Positions 1-5,781 of a stretch of 22,993 nt of DNA are shown piece after piece. The notes beneath the pieces are model-generated. The model saw nothing but the letters and a program-made list of their open reading frames with translations. It was not told where the DNA came from and did not search any database. The stretch covers positions 1 to 22,993 of the IMG/VR virus record IMGVR_UViG_3300009160_000181; one strand, 5' to 3'. The translations under genes and the position numbers were made by a program. The stretch's first letter is position 1; each line of letters starts with the position of its first letter. The DNA is from a virus.

Positions 1-1
1 C

Positions 2-106
2 ACTGCAGACGGCAAGCGCACCGCGCAATTTGAACACACCGTGTTGGTCACTGAAACTGGTGTTGATGTATTGACAGGTGGACCAATCACCAAAGGGAAA
101 AAATGA
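2..106 (+). CDS. map: Methionine aminopeptidase type I, C-terminal end (partial)
   Basis: This is the last 34 codons of a reading frame that enters from the left edge and stops with TGA at 104-106. It contains the segment AQFEHTVLVTETG, which matches the C-terminal signature of type I methionine aminopeptidases (Q-[YFW]-E-H-T-hydrophobic-x-V-T). The Glu of that motif is one of the two-metal ligands of the family. The enzyme removes the initiator Met from nascent proteins in the cytoplasm. Only the C-terminus is visible, so completeness and activity cannot be judged. It is followed without a gap by small phage-like genes, so it is either phage-carried or marks a junction with host DNA. The family call rests on this one well-conserved motif. 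Confidence 0.72.
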   Translation, partial: TADGKRTAQFEHTVLVTETGVDVLTGGPITKGKK

Positions 107-156
107 GAGTATGGATTGACCAACACATTAACGACCATGCAAAGGGAGACGTCTGA
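103..156 (+). pseudogene. 17-codon peptide matching the ferredoxin N-terminus (remnant)
   Basis: An ATG overlapping the aminopeptidase stop opens a 17-codon frame, MRVWIDQHINDHAKGDV, ending in TGA at 154-156. Its first seven residues match the start of the ferredoxin at 638 (MKVWIDQ), and about 22 of the first 25 bases agree. After that the two diverge, and the peptide lacks every Cys needed for an iron-sulfur cluster. It is best explained as the 5' stub of a duplicated or replaced ferredoxin gene. It may still be translated, because its TGA overlaps the next ATG and its end carries the ribosome binding site (AAGGGAG) of that gene. Confidence 0.5.
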
Positions 157-368
157 TGGCACCAAAGAAACCAGCAAAGCCGATGGCTAATCAGGTAGTC
201 AAGCAAGTAGTTCTTGACCCTGCTATCTATGGTTCATCAATGATGTATATCGGTTCAAAGAATGCGCCAAACAAATACCCCAAGTGCAACAAGCACACCG
301 TAAGGGGAATGGTCAGATACAAGGAGAATGCGCTTTTCTGTTCAGAAACGTGCGCTAAGTCTTCTTAA
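156..368 (+). CDS. Small putative zinc-binding protein
   Basis: A 70-residue protein, not recognised as a named family. The N-terminus is Lys/Pro/Ala-rich (MAPKKPAKPMANQ). The C-terminal half holds Cys and His residues suited to one metal site: YPKCNKH around residues 42-48 and FCSETC around 61-66. The spacing resembles treble-clef or MYM-type mini zinc fingers, in which a final F-C-[SG]-x-x-C closes the site. Its start overlaps the preceding stop (ATGA), and AAGGGAG lies about 8 bases upstream. It belongs to a plus-strand run of small genes and is probably co-transcribed with them. Confidence 0.7.
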   Translation: MAPKKPAKPMANQVVKQVVLDPAIYGSSMMYIGSKNAPNKYPKCNKHTVRGMVRYKENALFCSETCAKSS

Positions 369-387
369 AAAACACGGGGGTGTATGA

Positions 388-654
388 GTGAAAACTATAT
401 TATTAAGAATTCTGGCAGTCTTTGCCGCATCGGGTCTGGGTGTTATTGGTGCTGGTACAATTGCTGGTGTCACCTTATGGAAAGCCTGCTTTATGGCTGG
501 CATGGCTGGCGTCGCAACTGTTGTTGAAGGTCTCGCCAGAGAATTCTTAGATGACGGCAAACTTGAACTCGCTGAAATAAATGGAGTCTTTACAAAGGTT
601 GACAAAAAAGCGCCTGTGAAAGCAAAGCAGACGAAACATGAAAGTTTGGATTGA
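388..654 (+). CDS. Small holin-like membrane protein
   Basis: An 88-residue protein starting at GTG behind a GGGGGTG ribosome binding site. Residues about 4-48 are hydrophobic and Gly/Ala-rich and can form two membrane helices. They are followed by LAREFLDDGKLELAEINGVF and a Lys-rich tail. Actinophage holin-type proteins often share this pattern: a Gly/Ala-rich pair of helices ending in a short amphipathic stretch with DDGKL-x-x-x-EIN. The family call is from memory of such proteins and no lysin gene is visible nearby, so holin is a hypothesis. The 3' end overlaps the ferredoxin start by 17 bases, indicating translational coupling. Confidence 0.65.
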   Translation: MKTILLRILAVFAASGLGVIGAGTIAGVTLWKACFMAGMAGVATVVEGLAREFLDDGKLELAEINGVFTKVDKKAPVKAKQTKHESLD

Positions 655-883
655 CCAAGATTTATGTACCGGCGATGGCCTTTGCAGTGAGATAGCCCCA
701 GATGTATTCGTAATGATGTCGGATGGTCTTGCCTATGTGCAAGAGAACGGAAAGATTTATGCGGCAGCAGCGGGCAATTTAGAGGGTTCCGCTGGCCTGG
801 CTTCTTTCTCAGACGACAGAATAAATGACGTGATTGAGTCTGCCGAAGAGTGTCCTGGGGAATGCATTTTCATAGAGCCCTAG
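638..883 (+). CDS. Small ferredoxin, 3Fe-4S / mono-cluster type
   Basis: An 81-residue acidic electron-transfer protein of the actinobacterial ferredoxin type that usually partners cytochrome P450s or other oxidoreductases. The cluster ligands are visible: C10-x5-C16 (CTGDGLC) near the N-terminus and C72 followed by Pro near the C-terminus. A further Cys76 lies in the ECPGECIFIE motif typical of this group. The length is close to that of cellular homologues, with an acidic middle insert at about 36-60. No P450 or reductase is encoded in the window, so it would have to use host partners. It overlaps the membrane protein upstream. A phage-borne ferredoxin is an auxiliary metabolic gene candidate. 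Confidence 0.88.
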   Translation: MKVWIDQDLCTGDGLCSEIAPDVFVMMSDGLAYVQENGKIYAAAAGNLEGSAGLASFSDDRINDVIESAEECPGECIFIEP

Positions 884-925
884 TCATGACGCCCGCTCTG
901 ACTTGAAGATTTTGGCCTTCCGTGC

Positions 926-974
926 CCGATTATCCTGCGAGCAGGTTGACAAGTTAAGAATCGGCAGGTAGGTT
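926..974 (+). promoter_or_regulatory. Inverted repeat and possible promoter upstream of the ribbon-helix-helix gene
   Basis: The 98-base gap between the ferredoxin and the next gene holds a perfect inverted repeat, CCTGC-GA-GCAGG, at 934-945. It is flanked by CCGATT (926-931) and AATCGG (958-963). TTGACA at 946-951 resembles a -35 box, but the matching -10 (TAGGTT, 969-974) is weak. The palindromes may be the operator of the ribbon-helix-helix protein that follows, since such proteins often repress their own genes. No T-run follows, so it is not a classic terminator. Confidence 0.3.
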
Positions 975-981
975 AATCACC

Positions 982-1296
982 ATGACCGACATCACACTGG
1001 GAAAATCAAAAAAGAAATACCCCACGCTTTGCGTTCGTATTAATACCCCATTGCGCTCCAACCTTGACAATGCGGCGTTCGTGCATGGCATCACAAGAGG
1101 CGAGGTCGTTCGTCGGATACTCACCGAACACTTCAGTAATCCAACATTTGTGACTCGTAATCTTGGCTTATATGAGTCACGGACTCCAGCAGAACCGCCC
1201 GACAGCAGACAGGGTCCTTCGGGTCCCTTTACGGACTTGTCCTTATTTGCAAAAGGCGCCAACGGACCAGCAGGTCCTAATACCCATCAACCCTAA
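982..1296 (+). CDS. Ribbon-helix-helix-like DNA-binding protein
   Basis: A 104-residue protein. Residues about 14-50 (YPTLCVRINTPLRSNLDNAA, then a helix ending VVRRILTEHF) follow the ribbon-helix-helix pattern: a short beta strand (LCVRI), helix A, a Gly-containing turn (HGITRGE) and helix B. Such proteins dimerise through the strand and bind palindromic operators. The C-terminal half is Pro/Gly/Ser-rich (GPSGPFTDLS, GANGPAGPN), probably disordered and not recognised. Inverted repeats just upstream could be its own operator. It lies directly before the two lipoprotein genes. Confidence 0.65.
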   Translation: MTDITLGKSKKKYPTLCVRINTPLRSNLDNAAFVHGITRGEVVRRILTEHFSNPTFVTRNLGLYESRTPAEPPDSRQGPSGPFTDLSLFAKGANGPAGPNTHQP

Positions 1297-1316
1297 CTAA
1301 AAGGATTATCATCATT

Positions 1317-1790
1317 ATGAAACGACTCGTACCATTCATTATCGGCACATTGGCATTAACCGCTTGTGGCACCTCGGCAACTGAAGCCCCTCGTACCGAA
1401 GCCCCAGACACGACGGTAGAGGTAGCCGAAACGACCGACGCACCAATCGCTACGGCCCCTCAAACAACCACAGCCCCAACAACCGAAGCGCCAGAACAAG
1501 GCACACTTGGCGAGAGAAACGCAAAAGGCAATGCTGAAAGTTATTTAAATGCTATGTCCTTTTCAAAACAGGGCCTCATTGACCAACTTTTGTATGAAGG
1601 CTTCTCTCTAGCCGAAGCCGAATACGGTGTCAATGCCGTTGATGTTGACTGGAACGAGCAAGCCGCATTAAAGGCTCAAGATTATCTGGACACAATGTCC
1701 TTCTCCCGACAGGGTCTCATTGACCAACTCCTGTATGAAGGTTTCACACAGGCTCAAGTCGAGTACGGCGTAAATGCCGTCGGGTACTGA
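1317..1790 (+). CDS. Ltp-family lipoprotein with two Ltp repeats, candidate superinfection exclusion protein
   Basis: A 157-residue secreted lipoprotein. Residues 1-17 form a lipoprotein signal peptide (MKRL, hydrophobic core, lipobox L-T-A-C with Cys17 as the lipidation site). Residues 18-62 are a Thr/Ala/Pro/Glu linker. Two copies of a 41-residue module follow (about 69-109 and 116-156), each with the core QGLIDQLLYEGF and ending in EYGVNAV. This module is the host-cell-surface-exposed lipoprotein repeat (Ltp, PF07553). The prototype from Streptococcus thermophilus phage TP-J34 sits outside the membrane and blocks DNA injection by incoming phages. A similar role here is inference, because many actinobacterial proteins carry the repeat without tested function. 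The ribosome binding site is AAGGAT. Confidence 0.85.
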   Translation: MKRLVPFIIGTLALTACGTSATEAPRTEAPDTTVEVAETTDAPIATAPQTTTAPTTEAPEQGTLGERNAKGNAESYLNAMSFSKQGLIDQLLYEGFSLAEAEYGVNAVDVDWNEQAALKAQDYLDTMSFSRQGLIDQLLYEGFTQAQVEYGVNAVGY

Positions 1791-1815
1791 AACAACAAAC
1801 AGACAAGGAACTAAA

Positions 1816-2226
1816 ATGAAACGACTCATTCCGATTGTTATCGGTACACTCGCACTCGTAGGTTGCGGAAGCAAGACTTACTATGTGACCAGCACCGAAG
1901 CACCCACTACGACAGTCAAGGTCGCTAAGACAACTGACGCACCGATTACCGCAGCCCCACCAGTTACATGGACTGACGAAGACGAGTTCATTGCAGACAT
2001 TGAAAATGGCTACGACCGCCCTATTCTCCTAGAAGACTACGACATGATTGACACAGGATACGTAACTTGTGACGCCCTTCAAAATGGCAGTTCAGCGTAC
2101 GATGTGCTGGATGCAATCACTTCATCGGCACAAGGAGATTCGGATATTGAGGAACTTTTTGCCACCATTGTGGCATCGGCTGTTGTCAACTTCTGTCCTG
2201 AGCAGTCATATAAGTTTGACAATTAA
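1816..2226 (+). CDS. Lipoprotein with DUF732-like domain
   Basis: A 136-residue lipoprotein starting at the ATG at 1816, since the signal peptide begins there. A frame extends upstream to 1774 but overlaps the previous gene and would bury the signal. The lipobox is L-V-G-C (Cys17). The first 48 residues closely match those of the preceding lipoprotein (MKRL-I/V-P start, TTDAPI linker), but the mature domain differs. Residues about 54-130 hold VTCDALQNGSSAYDVLDAI and SAVVNFCPE, with Cys85 and Cys127 likely disulfide-bonded. That is the layout of DUF732, a small domain of mycobacterial and actinobacterial exported proteins with unknown function. It is 25 bases downstream of the Ltp gene and probably co-transcribed. 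Confidence 0.72.
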   Translation: MKRLIPIVIGTLALVGCGSKTYYVTSTEAPTTTVKVAKTTDAPITAAPPVTWTDEDEFIADIENGYDRPILLEDYDMIDTGYVTCDALQNGSSAYDVLDAITSSAQGDSDIEELFATIVASAVVNFCPEQSYKFDN

Positions 2227-2349
2227 ATGAAGAACCGCTTTACTAAATTTCTTCATAAATTTGACGCACTTTTGGTCTGGTCATTATTGATTGTCTGTTC
2301 TTGGGCTGTAGTCATATGCTTCGCTTTGCTAATAATTTCTTTTATCTAG
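2227..2349 (+). CDS. 40-residue single-span membrane protein
   Basis: A very small gene starting directly after the preceding TAA stop. The translation begins MKNRFTKFLHKFDALLVWS and continues as an uninterrupted hydrophobic stretch to its end at SFI. Residues about 15-39 make one membrane helix, with a positively charged N-terminal segment that would stay in the cytoplasm. No family is recognised. Support for it being real is the tight abutment with the lipoprotein gene, the clear basic-then-hydrophobic pattern and the absence of any other explanation for the 140 bases. No strong ribosome binding site is visible, so translation would rely on coupling. Confidence 0.5.
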   Translation: MKNRFTKFLHKFDALLVWSLLIVCSWAVVICFALLIISFI

Positions 2350-2368
2350 AACTCAATAGGAGATACTT

Positions 2369-2599
2369 GTGTCATATAATTCTATGAATCAGTTACCACC
2401 CCCACCCCCACCCAGGGGAGAGGCAGGACAGAAGGAATTCGCCAAGAAGGCTGGCTGTATTGCTGCTGGTATTGGCTTTATTGCCTCACTAGTCAACACG
2501 GGCTACATTATTGATGGACTAATCAACGGAGCCATTTGGTTCGGCATTATCTACGGAATCACTCGCTTGATTCAGAGGAACAAGAATGGCCAACAATAA
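2369..2599 (+). CDS. Small proline-rich membrane protein
   Basis: A 76-residue protein starting at GTG behind a good AGGAGAT ribosome binding site. It has a short head (MSYNSMNQL), seven consecutive prolines, a charged stretch (RGEAGQKEFAKK), then hydrophobic helices at about residues 27-45 and 50-66 and a basic tail. The layout (proline-rich cytoplasmic head, two membrane spans) is common in actinobacterial small membrane proteins but does not point to a function. It overlaps the next gene by 14 bases. Confidence 0.65.
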   Translation: MSYNSMNQLPPPPPPRGEAGQKEFAKKAGCIAAGIGFIASLVNTGYIIDGLINGAIWFGIIYGITRLIQRNKNGQQ

Positions 2600-2900
2600 A
2601 GGGACGCTAGGCAACATACATATTGCTGGCAAGGACTTTGATGTTGTTTATGTTATTTGGCATACATCAGACCCATCTAAAAGATGGTTTGTGACGATAG
2701 AAGAAACTAAAGAGAGGGCGGTATTGCAATCACTAGTAGACCGCCGACCCCATCCCGCAAATATTGGATTCACTCAGGATGCATGGACATACGACATTGT
2801 CGATGAAAAGACTTGGTTGAGAATGAACGCTGGCGGACTTCCAATACCGCCCAAAAAAATTTCTGCCTCGTACAGTGATGAAAATATACCTGCAAACTAA
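2586..2900 (+). CDS. Hypothetical protein
   Basis: A 104-residue soluble protein that I do not recognise. It has alternating short strands in the first half (IHIAGKDFDVVYVIWH, RWFVTIEETKERAVLQSL) and a Pro-rich C-terminus. Its start lies inside the end of the preceding membrane-protein gene with GAGGAA as ribosome binding site, so the two are translationally coupled. There are no Cys residues and no evident catalytic motif. Confidence 0.6.
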   Translation: MANNKGTLGNIHIAGKDFDVVYVIWHTSDPSKRWFVTIEETKERAVLQSLVDRRPHPANIGFTQDAWTYDIVDEKTWLRMNAGGLPIPPKKISASYSDENIPAN

Positions 2901-2908
2901 AGGAACAT

Positions 2909-3499
2909 ATGCCCTACGATAAGAACAATAAATGGGTTAAAAGCCCAGGTAGGACCGCGCCTACCAATCATGTTCGGCCAGGAACAAGCAGACTAATCAA
3001 AGATGACGACATGAGAATCTGGTTAATGCTTCAGACATGGTCTGATTTTGCTCAAAGCCTTTACGATTATTGCCTAACTCATGGCGGTTTCACTGAGAAA
3101 CAAATGTTGTCAGCAGAAAAAATGCGAATCAAAGTCGACCCCGAATACGACCCTTATGGCGAGGGTGTTTGGGAGGGGGTATACATGGATGATGAAGATA
3201 AATATATCTTCAAAATTTCCATTGTGACCAAAAATAATGACGAGCAAGTACGGTCAATCAGAAAACGTTTAATAGACATGCCTGGATGGTCGGACATCAA
3301 GTTAGCATCCAATAAAGCGTTGCTATTCGGGTGCATCAAGACCGGCACTTACCGCATGCTGAACGACGATGAACTCATAGATATTGGAAGAAGAACTGGC
3401 ATATGCTGCGATTGCGGAAAGGTTCTCGACAATCCTAAAAGTATTGCTGCAGGCATCGGACCGTATTGTGCAAAAATGCGCAGCCAAAGTAATCAATAA
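2909..3499 (+). CDS. Protein with C-terminal DUF6011-type zinc motif
   Basis: A 196-residue protein. The N-terminal 150 residues are charged and not recognised, with mixed helix and strand. The C-terminus holds GICCDCGKVLDNPKS followed by AAGIGPYCAKM at about residues 165-190. This is the single zinc-knuckle pattern C-x-x-C-G-[RK]-x-L-x-[DN]-P-x-S-x-x-x-G-I-G-P-x-C. It is found in the DUF6011 family, often as a tail on phage and actinobacterial proteins thought to bind nucleic acids. The ribosome binding site is AAAGGA. Its job in the plus-strand cluster is unknown. Confidence 0.72.
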   Translation: MPYDKNNKWVKSPGRTAPTNHVRPGTSRLIKDDDMRIWLMLQTWSDFAQSLYDYCLTHGGFTEKQMLSAEKMRIKVDPEYDPYGEGVWEGVYMDDEDKYIFKISIVTKNNDEQVRSIRKRLIDMPGWSDIKLASNKALLFGCIKTGTYRMLNDDELIDIGRRTGICCDCGKVLDNPKSIAAGIGPYCAKMRSQSNQ

Positions 3500-3511
3500 G
3501 AAGGAAACAAC

Positions 3512-3754
3512 ATGACCAGCAGAGACACCTACGACATTCTCACCTACGAAGAAGAAAAGGAAGAATCTATGAACGGAATTAATATACAAATCAATACCCT
3601 TGTTGACGCAATGATTGATGCGGAGAAGTGTTTATTCCATAACAGTGAAGCAAACCTCATGACAAACTCTCTCAAGAACCCTGTTATCGCAGAAAAAATT
3701 CCATTTGTCTTGCGTGGGATACATCCAGTCCTTTCAGCGCAAAAGACACAGTGA
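3512..3754 (+). CDS. Hypothetical protein
   Basis: An 80-residue protein with no recognised family. The 5' part is acidic (TYEEEKEES). Two starts are plausible: the ATG at 3512 behind AAGAAGGAAA, and an in-frame ATG at 3569 behind AGGAAG, which would give 61 residues beginning MNGINIQINTLVDAMIDAEK. Helical segments dominate. The stop overlaps the GTG start of the next gene (GTGA), typical of coupled translation. Confidence 0.55.
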   Translation: MTSRDTYDILTYEEEKEESMNGINIQINTLVDAMIDAEKCLFHNSEANLMTNSLKNPVIAEKIPFVLRGIHPVLSAQKTQ

Positions 3755-3948
3755 GATACCTCCTACCCGAACCGTTTTGTTGCGATACTCAGCGACCCGA
3801 AGGCTTCACCTATCACCAGTTCGTAACCGTATGCGATACATGCCTTACTCAGTTTCCGTACTACGATTGCTATTGCGAACTAAAGCACGATGATTGCAAC
3901 AAGGATAGGCGACTCGCAAACATCGCATACCGAGAGGCTAATCGATGA
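3751..3948 (+). CDS. Cys-rich putative zinc-binding mini-protein
   Basis: A 65-residue protein starting at GTG in a GTGA overlap. Cys residues lie at FCCDTQ, VCDTC and YDCYCELKHDDC, enough for one or two metal sites. This resembles the many zinc-ribbon mini-proteins of actinophages, but no specific family is recognised. The C-terminus is basic (KDRRLANIAYREANR). The end overlaps the start of the following membrane protein (ATGA). Confidence 0.62.
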   Translation: MRYLLPEPFCCDTQRPEGFTYHQFVTVCDTCLTQFPYYDCYCELKHDDCNKDRRLANIAYREANR

Positions 3949-4571
3949 ACAAATTTCTAAAGTTATTTACCCACGAAATTTATATCGTAGCAATGCTTGG
4001 TATTATTTCCGTGACTACGGCGTGGGCCGGAGTTCAATCATCACTTCACGGTGGGGCTTCGGATGAGGCGTACTCCGTTTATCAACTTGACCTCAGTGAA
4101 TCCAACAACATGTGGATTACCTCTGAGGTTAAATACAGGGCTGACTTGACGGTTTGGAAAGACAAACAGGTGCGACTCTTGATTGATGGTGTCAGCAATG
4201 ATGATATTTATGCTGATATTCAAACATCCAATGGTTCATACGAGTTTTCTGTATATGCAACACCTTGCTTGATTGCGCAACCTCAGAGTTACCTTCCTGA
4301 TTGCACTCCCTATATGGATGAGTTGTATGTCCCACAAGCAGAAGTCTGGGAAAGGGCATCCGAGTCACTCGCAGTGTCTGAGACCGAAGGTGGGCGCAGT
4401 GACAGACTTCAGGTACTTACGGCATTATTCGCTATTTCTTTGTTTATGCTTGGTATTGCTTCGGTAATTAAGCGCAAAGAGTTGTTATTGCCATTGGTCG
4501 TCTTGGCTACGGCGCTATGGGTCTTTGGTTGTGCTGTTTTACTAAGTATCCCCAGTATCTCGTTCTTATAA
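3945..4571 (+). CDS. Membrane protein with one N-terminal and two C-terminal spans
   Basis: A 208-residue membrane protein. One helix lies at residues about 12-30 (IYIVAMLGIISVTTAWAGVQSS), then a roughly 120-residue soluble segment, then helices at about 152-170 and 178-206. The first helix running into T-A-W-[AS]-G-x-Q-[AS] and a Gly/Ser-rich stretch is shared with a widespread family of bacterial membrane proteins of unknown role. There the helix is followed by a coiled segment and two closing spans. Two Cys in the soluble part (TPCLIAQ and PDCTPY) could pair if that part is outside. It is the last gene of the plus-strand run and converges on the next minus-strand gene with only two bases between. 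Confidence 0.7.
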   Translation: MNKFLKLFTHEIYIVAMLGIISVTTAWAGVQSSLHGGASDEAYSVYQLDLSESNNMWITSEVKYRADLTVWKDKQVRLLIDGVSNDDIYADIQTSNGSYEFSVYATPCLIAQPQSYLPDCTPYMDELYVPQAEVWERASESLAVSETEGGRSDRLQVLTALFAISLFMLGIASVIKRKELLLPLVVLATALWVFGCAVLLSIPSISFL

Positions 4572-4573
4572 AA

Positions 4574-5083
4574 TTAAATAAACGTGTGGTCATTTGGAAC
4601 AAACTCACGTAATAATGAACAGTCCACAGTTCGTGTCGTATTTGTTTTATCGTAAGGCGCTGGTTTTCCCAATTCCCACGCCTCGTCATGGGGTAGCCAT
4701 CCCAATATTTCCACTTGCATCAATTCTGGCATTATTGCTTTGGCTGCATAAATAAATAAACCTTTTCCGAGTTGACGTTCTCGTACCGCCGCACCATTGC
4801 CAGTGCGTACTCGACGAACTTCTACATTTTTCCCTACATCGGGAATGTCGCTATAACGTTTATGTTCTGATTTGTGCCAGACATGGGCGTGCCAATACCT
4901 ATTTAAAGCCTTAGCAACCGCGAGTTCACAGACCGCTGCAGCCACCGTTGCAGTCCTGTCATCTTCCATGAATTCTTCATTATAATAAAGGGCATTTCGC
5001 TTTTCCCAATTTGCCACGAATCGCTCAATGCCTACATTATTGGCATGGACATATTCCCATGGCTGGAGTTTGATAATCGTCAT
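4574..5083 (-). CDS. Phage protein with possible PD-(D/E)xK nuclease-like core
   Basis: A 169-residue protein. The ATG at 5083 is chosen because AAGGAA lies 8 bases upstream; a longer frame to 5161 would overlap the divergent gene. Residues about 48-60 (AAAVCELAVAKAL) form a helix with a Glu. Residues 77-90 (YSDIPDVGKNVEVR) give Asp79 and a Glu-Val-Arg pair, and a strand LMQVEILGWL follows near 121-130. Glu in a helix, Asp, then E-x-R/K followed by a further strand is the outline of PD-(D/E)xK nucleases, and many actinophages encode proteins of this look. Whether the site is complete is uncertain. Confidence 0.6.
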   Translation of the reverse strand: MTIIKLQPWEYVHANNVGIERFVANWEKRNALYYNEEFMEDDRTATVAAAVCELAVAKALNRYWHAHVWHKSEHKRYSDIPDVGKNVEVRRVRTGNGAAVRERQLGKGLFIYAAKAIMPELMQVEILGWLPHDEAWELGKPAPYDKTNTTRTVDCSLLREFVPNDHTFI

Positions 5084-5136
5084 ATGCAAGTTCCTTCCGT
5101 AACGTGACAGCAATGTAGACGAAGTATAATTGGTAG

Positions 5137-5775
5137 ATGTTAGAGAAGCACCTGAAATCAATAAATGAACGCAAATATTCTGGCGTTTACACCGACCAGG
5201 ATATTTCCGTACTCATGAACTATGGGCGCGTCGGCTCCAATCGTTACATGAATCGACAACTGGTGCACGAGCCAATGTTTCTCAATGCCCTAAGAATACT
5301 CATTGACCAGGAGCGCCCGGAATATGTCTTTGAATTTGGAACATTCCATGGGGGGCTTTCGGCATACATGAGTGACGTTGCAAAAAATTGCGGTCATACC
5401 ATGAAGATTATTTCATTTGATATTGACGTTTATGGGAATGAAATCAACCAATCAATTGATGGTGTGGAAATTGTTCAACTTGATGTTCTTGACATAAAAC
5501 ACTACTTGACGTCTAACCATGACATAATCGCAAATATGAGTGGAGTGAAGTTGGTAATCGACGATGTCGGTATCAATTCCGCAGAATTATTAGATTCAAT
5601 CAATCCCTACATGAATAAGGGAGACAACTTTGTGTGCTGTCACACAATAAATGTTGCAACTCACGACTCGTTAATGGAAGCCGCCGCTAGTTCTTATTCC
5701 GTAAACACCCTTGCCTGCGACATGTTCGGGGAAAATTTTGTAGAAAATCCAAATGGATTTCTTGTAAAGAACTAG
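5137..5775 (+). CDS. Class I SAM-dependent methyltransferase, CmcI-like
   Basis: A 212-residue protein with a Rossmann-type methyltransferase core. Motif I is VFEFGTFHGG (64-73), forming the S-adenosylmethionine loop. An acidic end of strand 2 follows at IISFDID (91-97), and VKLVIDD at 137-143 supplies two Asp that in CmcI-type enzymes bind a metal and the substrate. The closest group I recognise is the cephalosporin hydroxylase/rhamnosyl O-methyltransferase family (PF04989), though the protein is somewhat short. Substrate unknown; sugar or cell-surface modification is a common role. It is divergent from the gene at 5083 with a 53-base shared promoter region, and converges with the large gene on its right. 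Confidence 0.7.
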   Translation: MLEKHLKSINERKYSGVYTDQDISVLMNYGRVGSNRYMNRQLVHEPMFLNALRILIDQERPEYVFEFGTFHGGLSAYMSDVAKNCGHTMKIISFDIDVYGNEINQSIDGVEIVQLDVLDIKHYLTSNHDIIANMSGVKLVIDDVGINSAELLDSINPYMNKGDNFVCCHTINVATHDSLMEAAASSYSVNTLACDMFGENFVENPNGFLVKN

Positions 5776-5781
5776 TCGGAA

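Noticed and set aside
1774-1815. Upstream extension of the second lipoprotein gene
   Set aside because: It would put 14 residues before a clear lipoprotein signal peptide and overlap the previous gene.
3705-3893. Plus-strand frame overlapping the Cys-rich gene
   Set aside because: It is a shadow in another frame of 3512-3754 and 3751-3948, which form a coupled pair.
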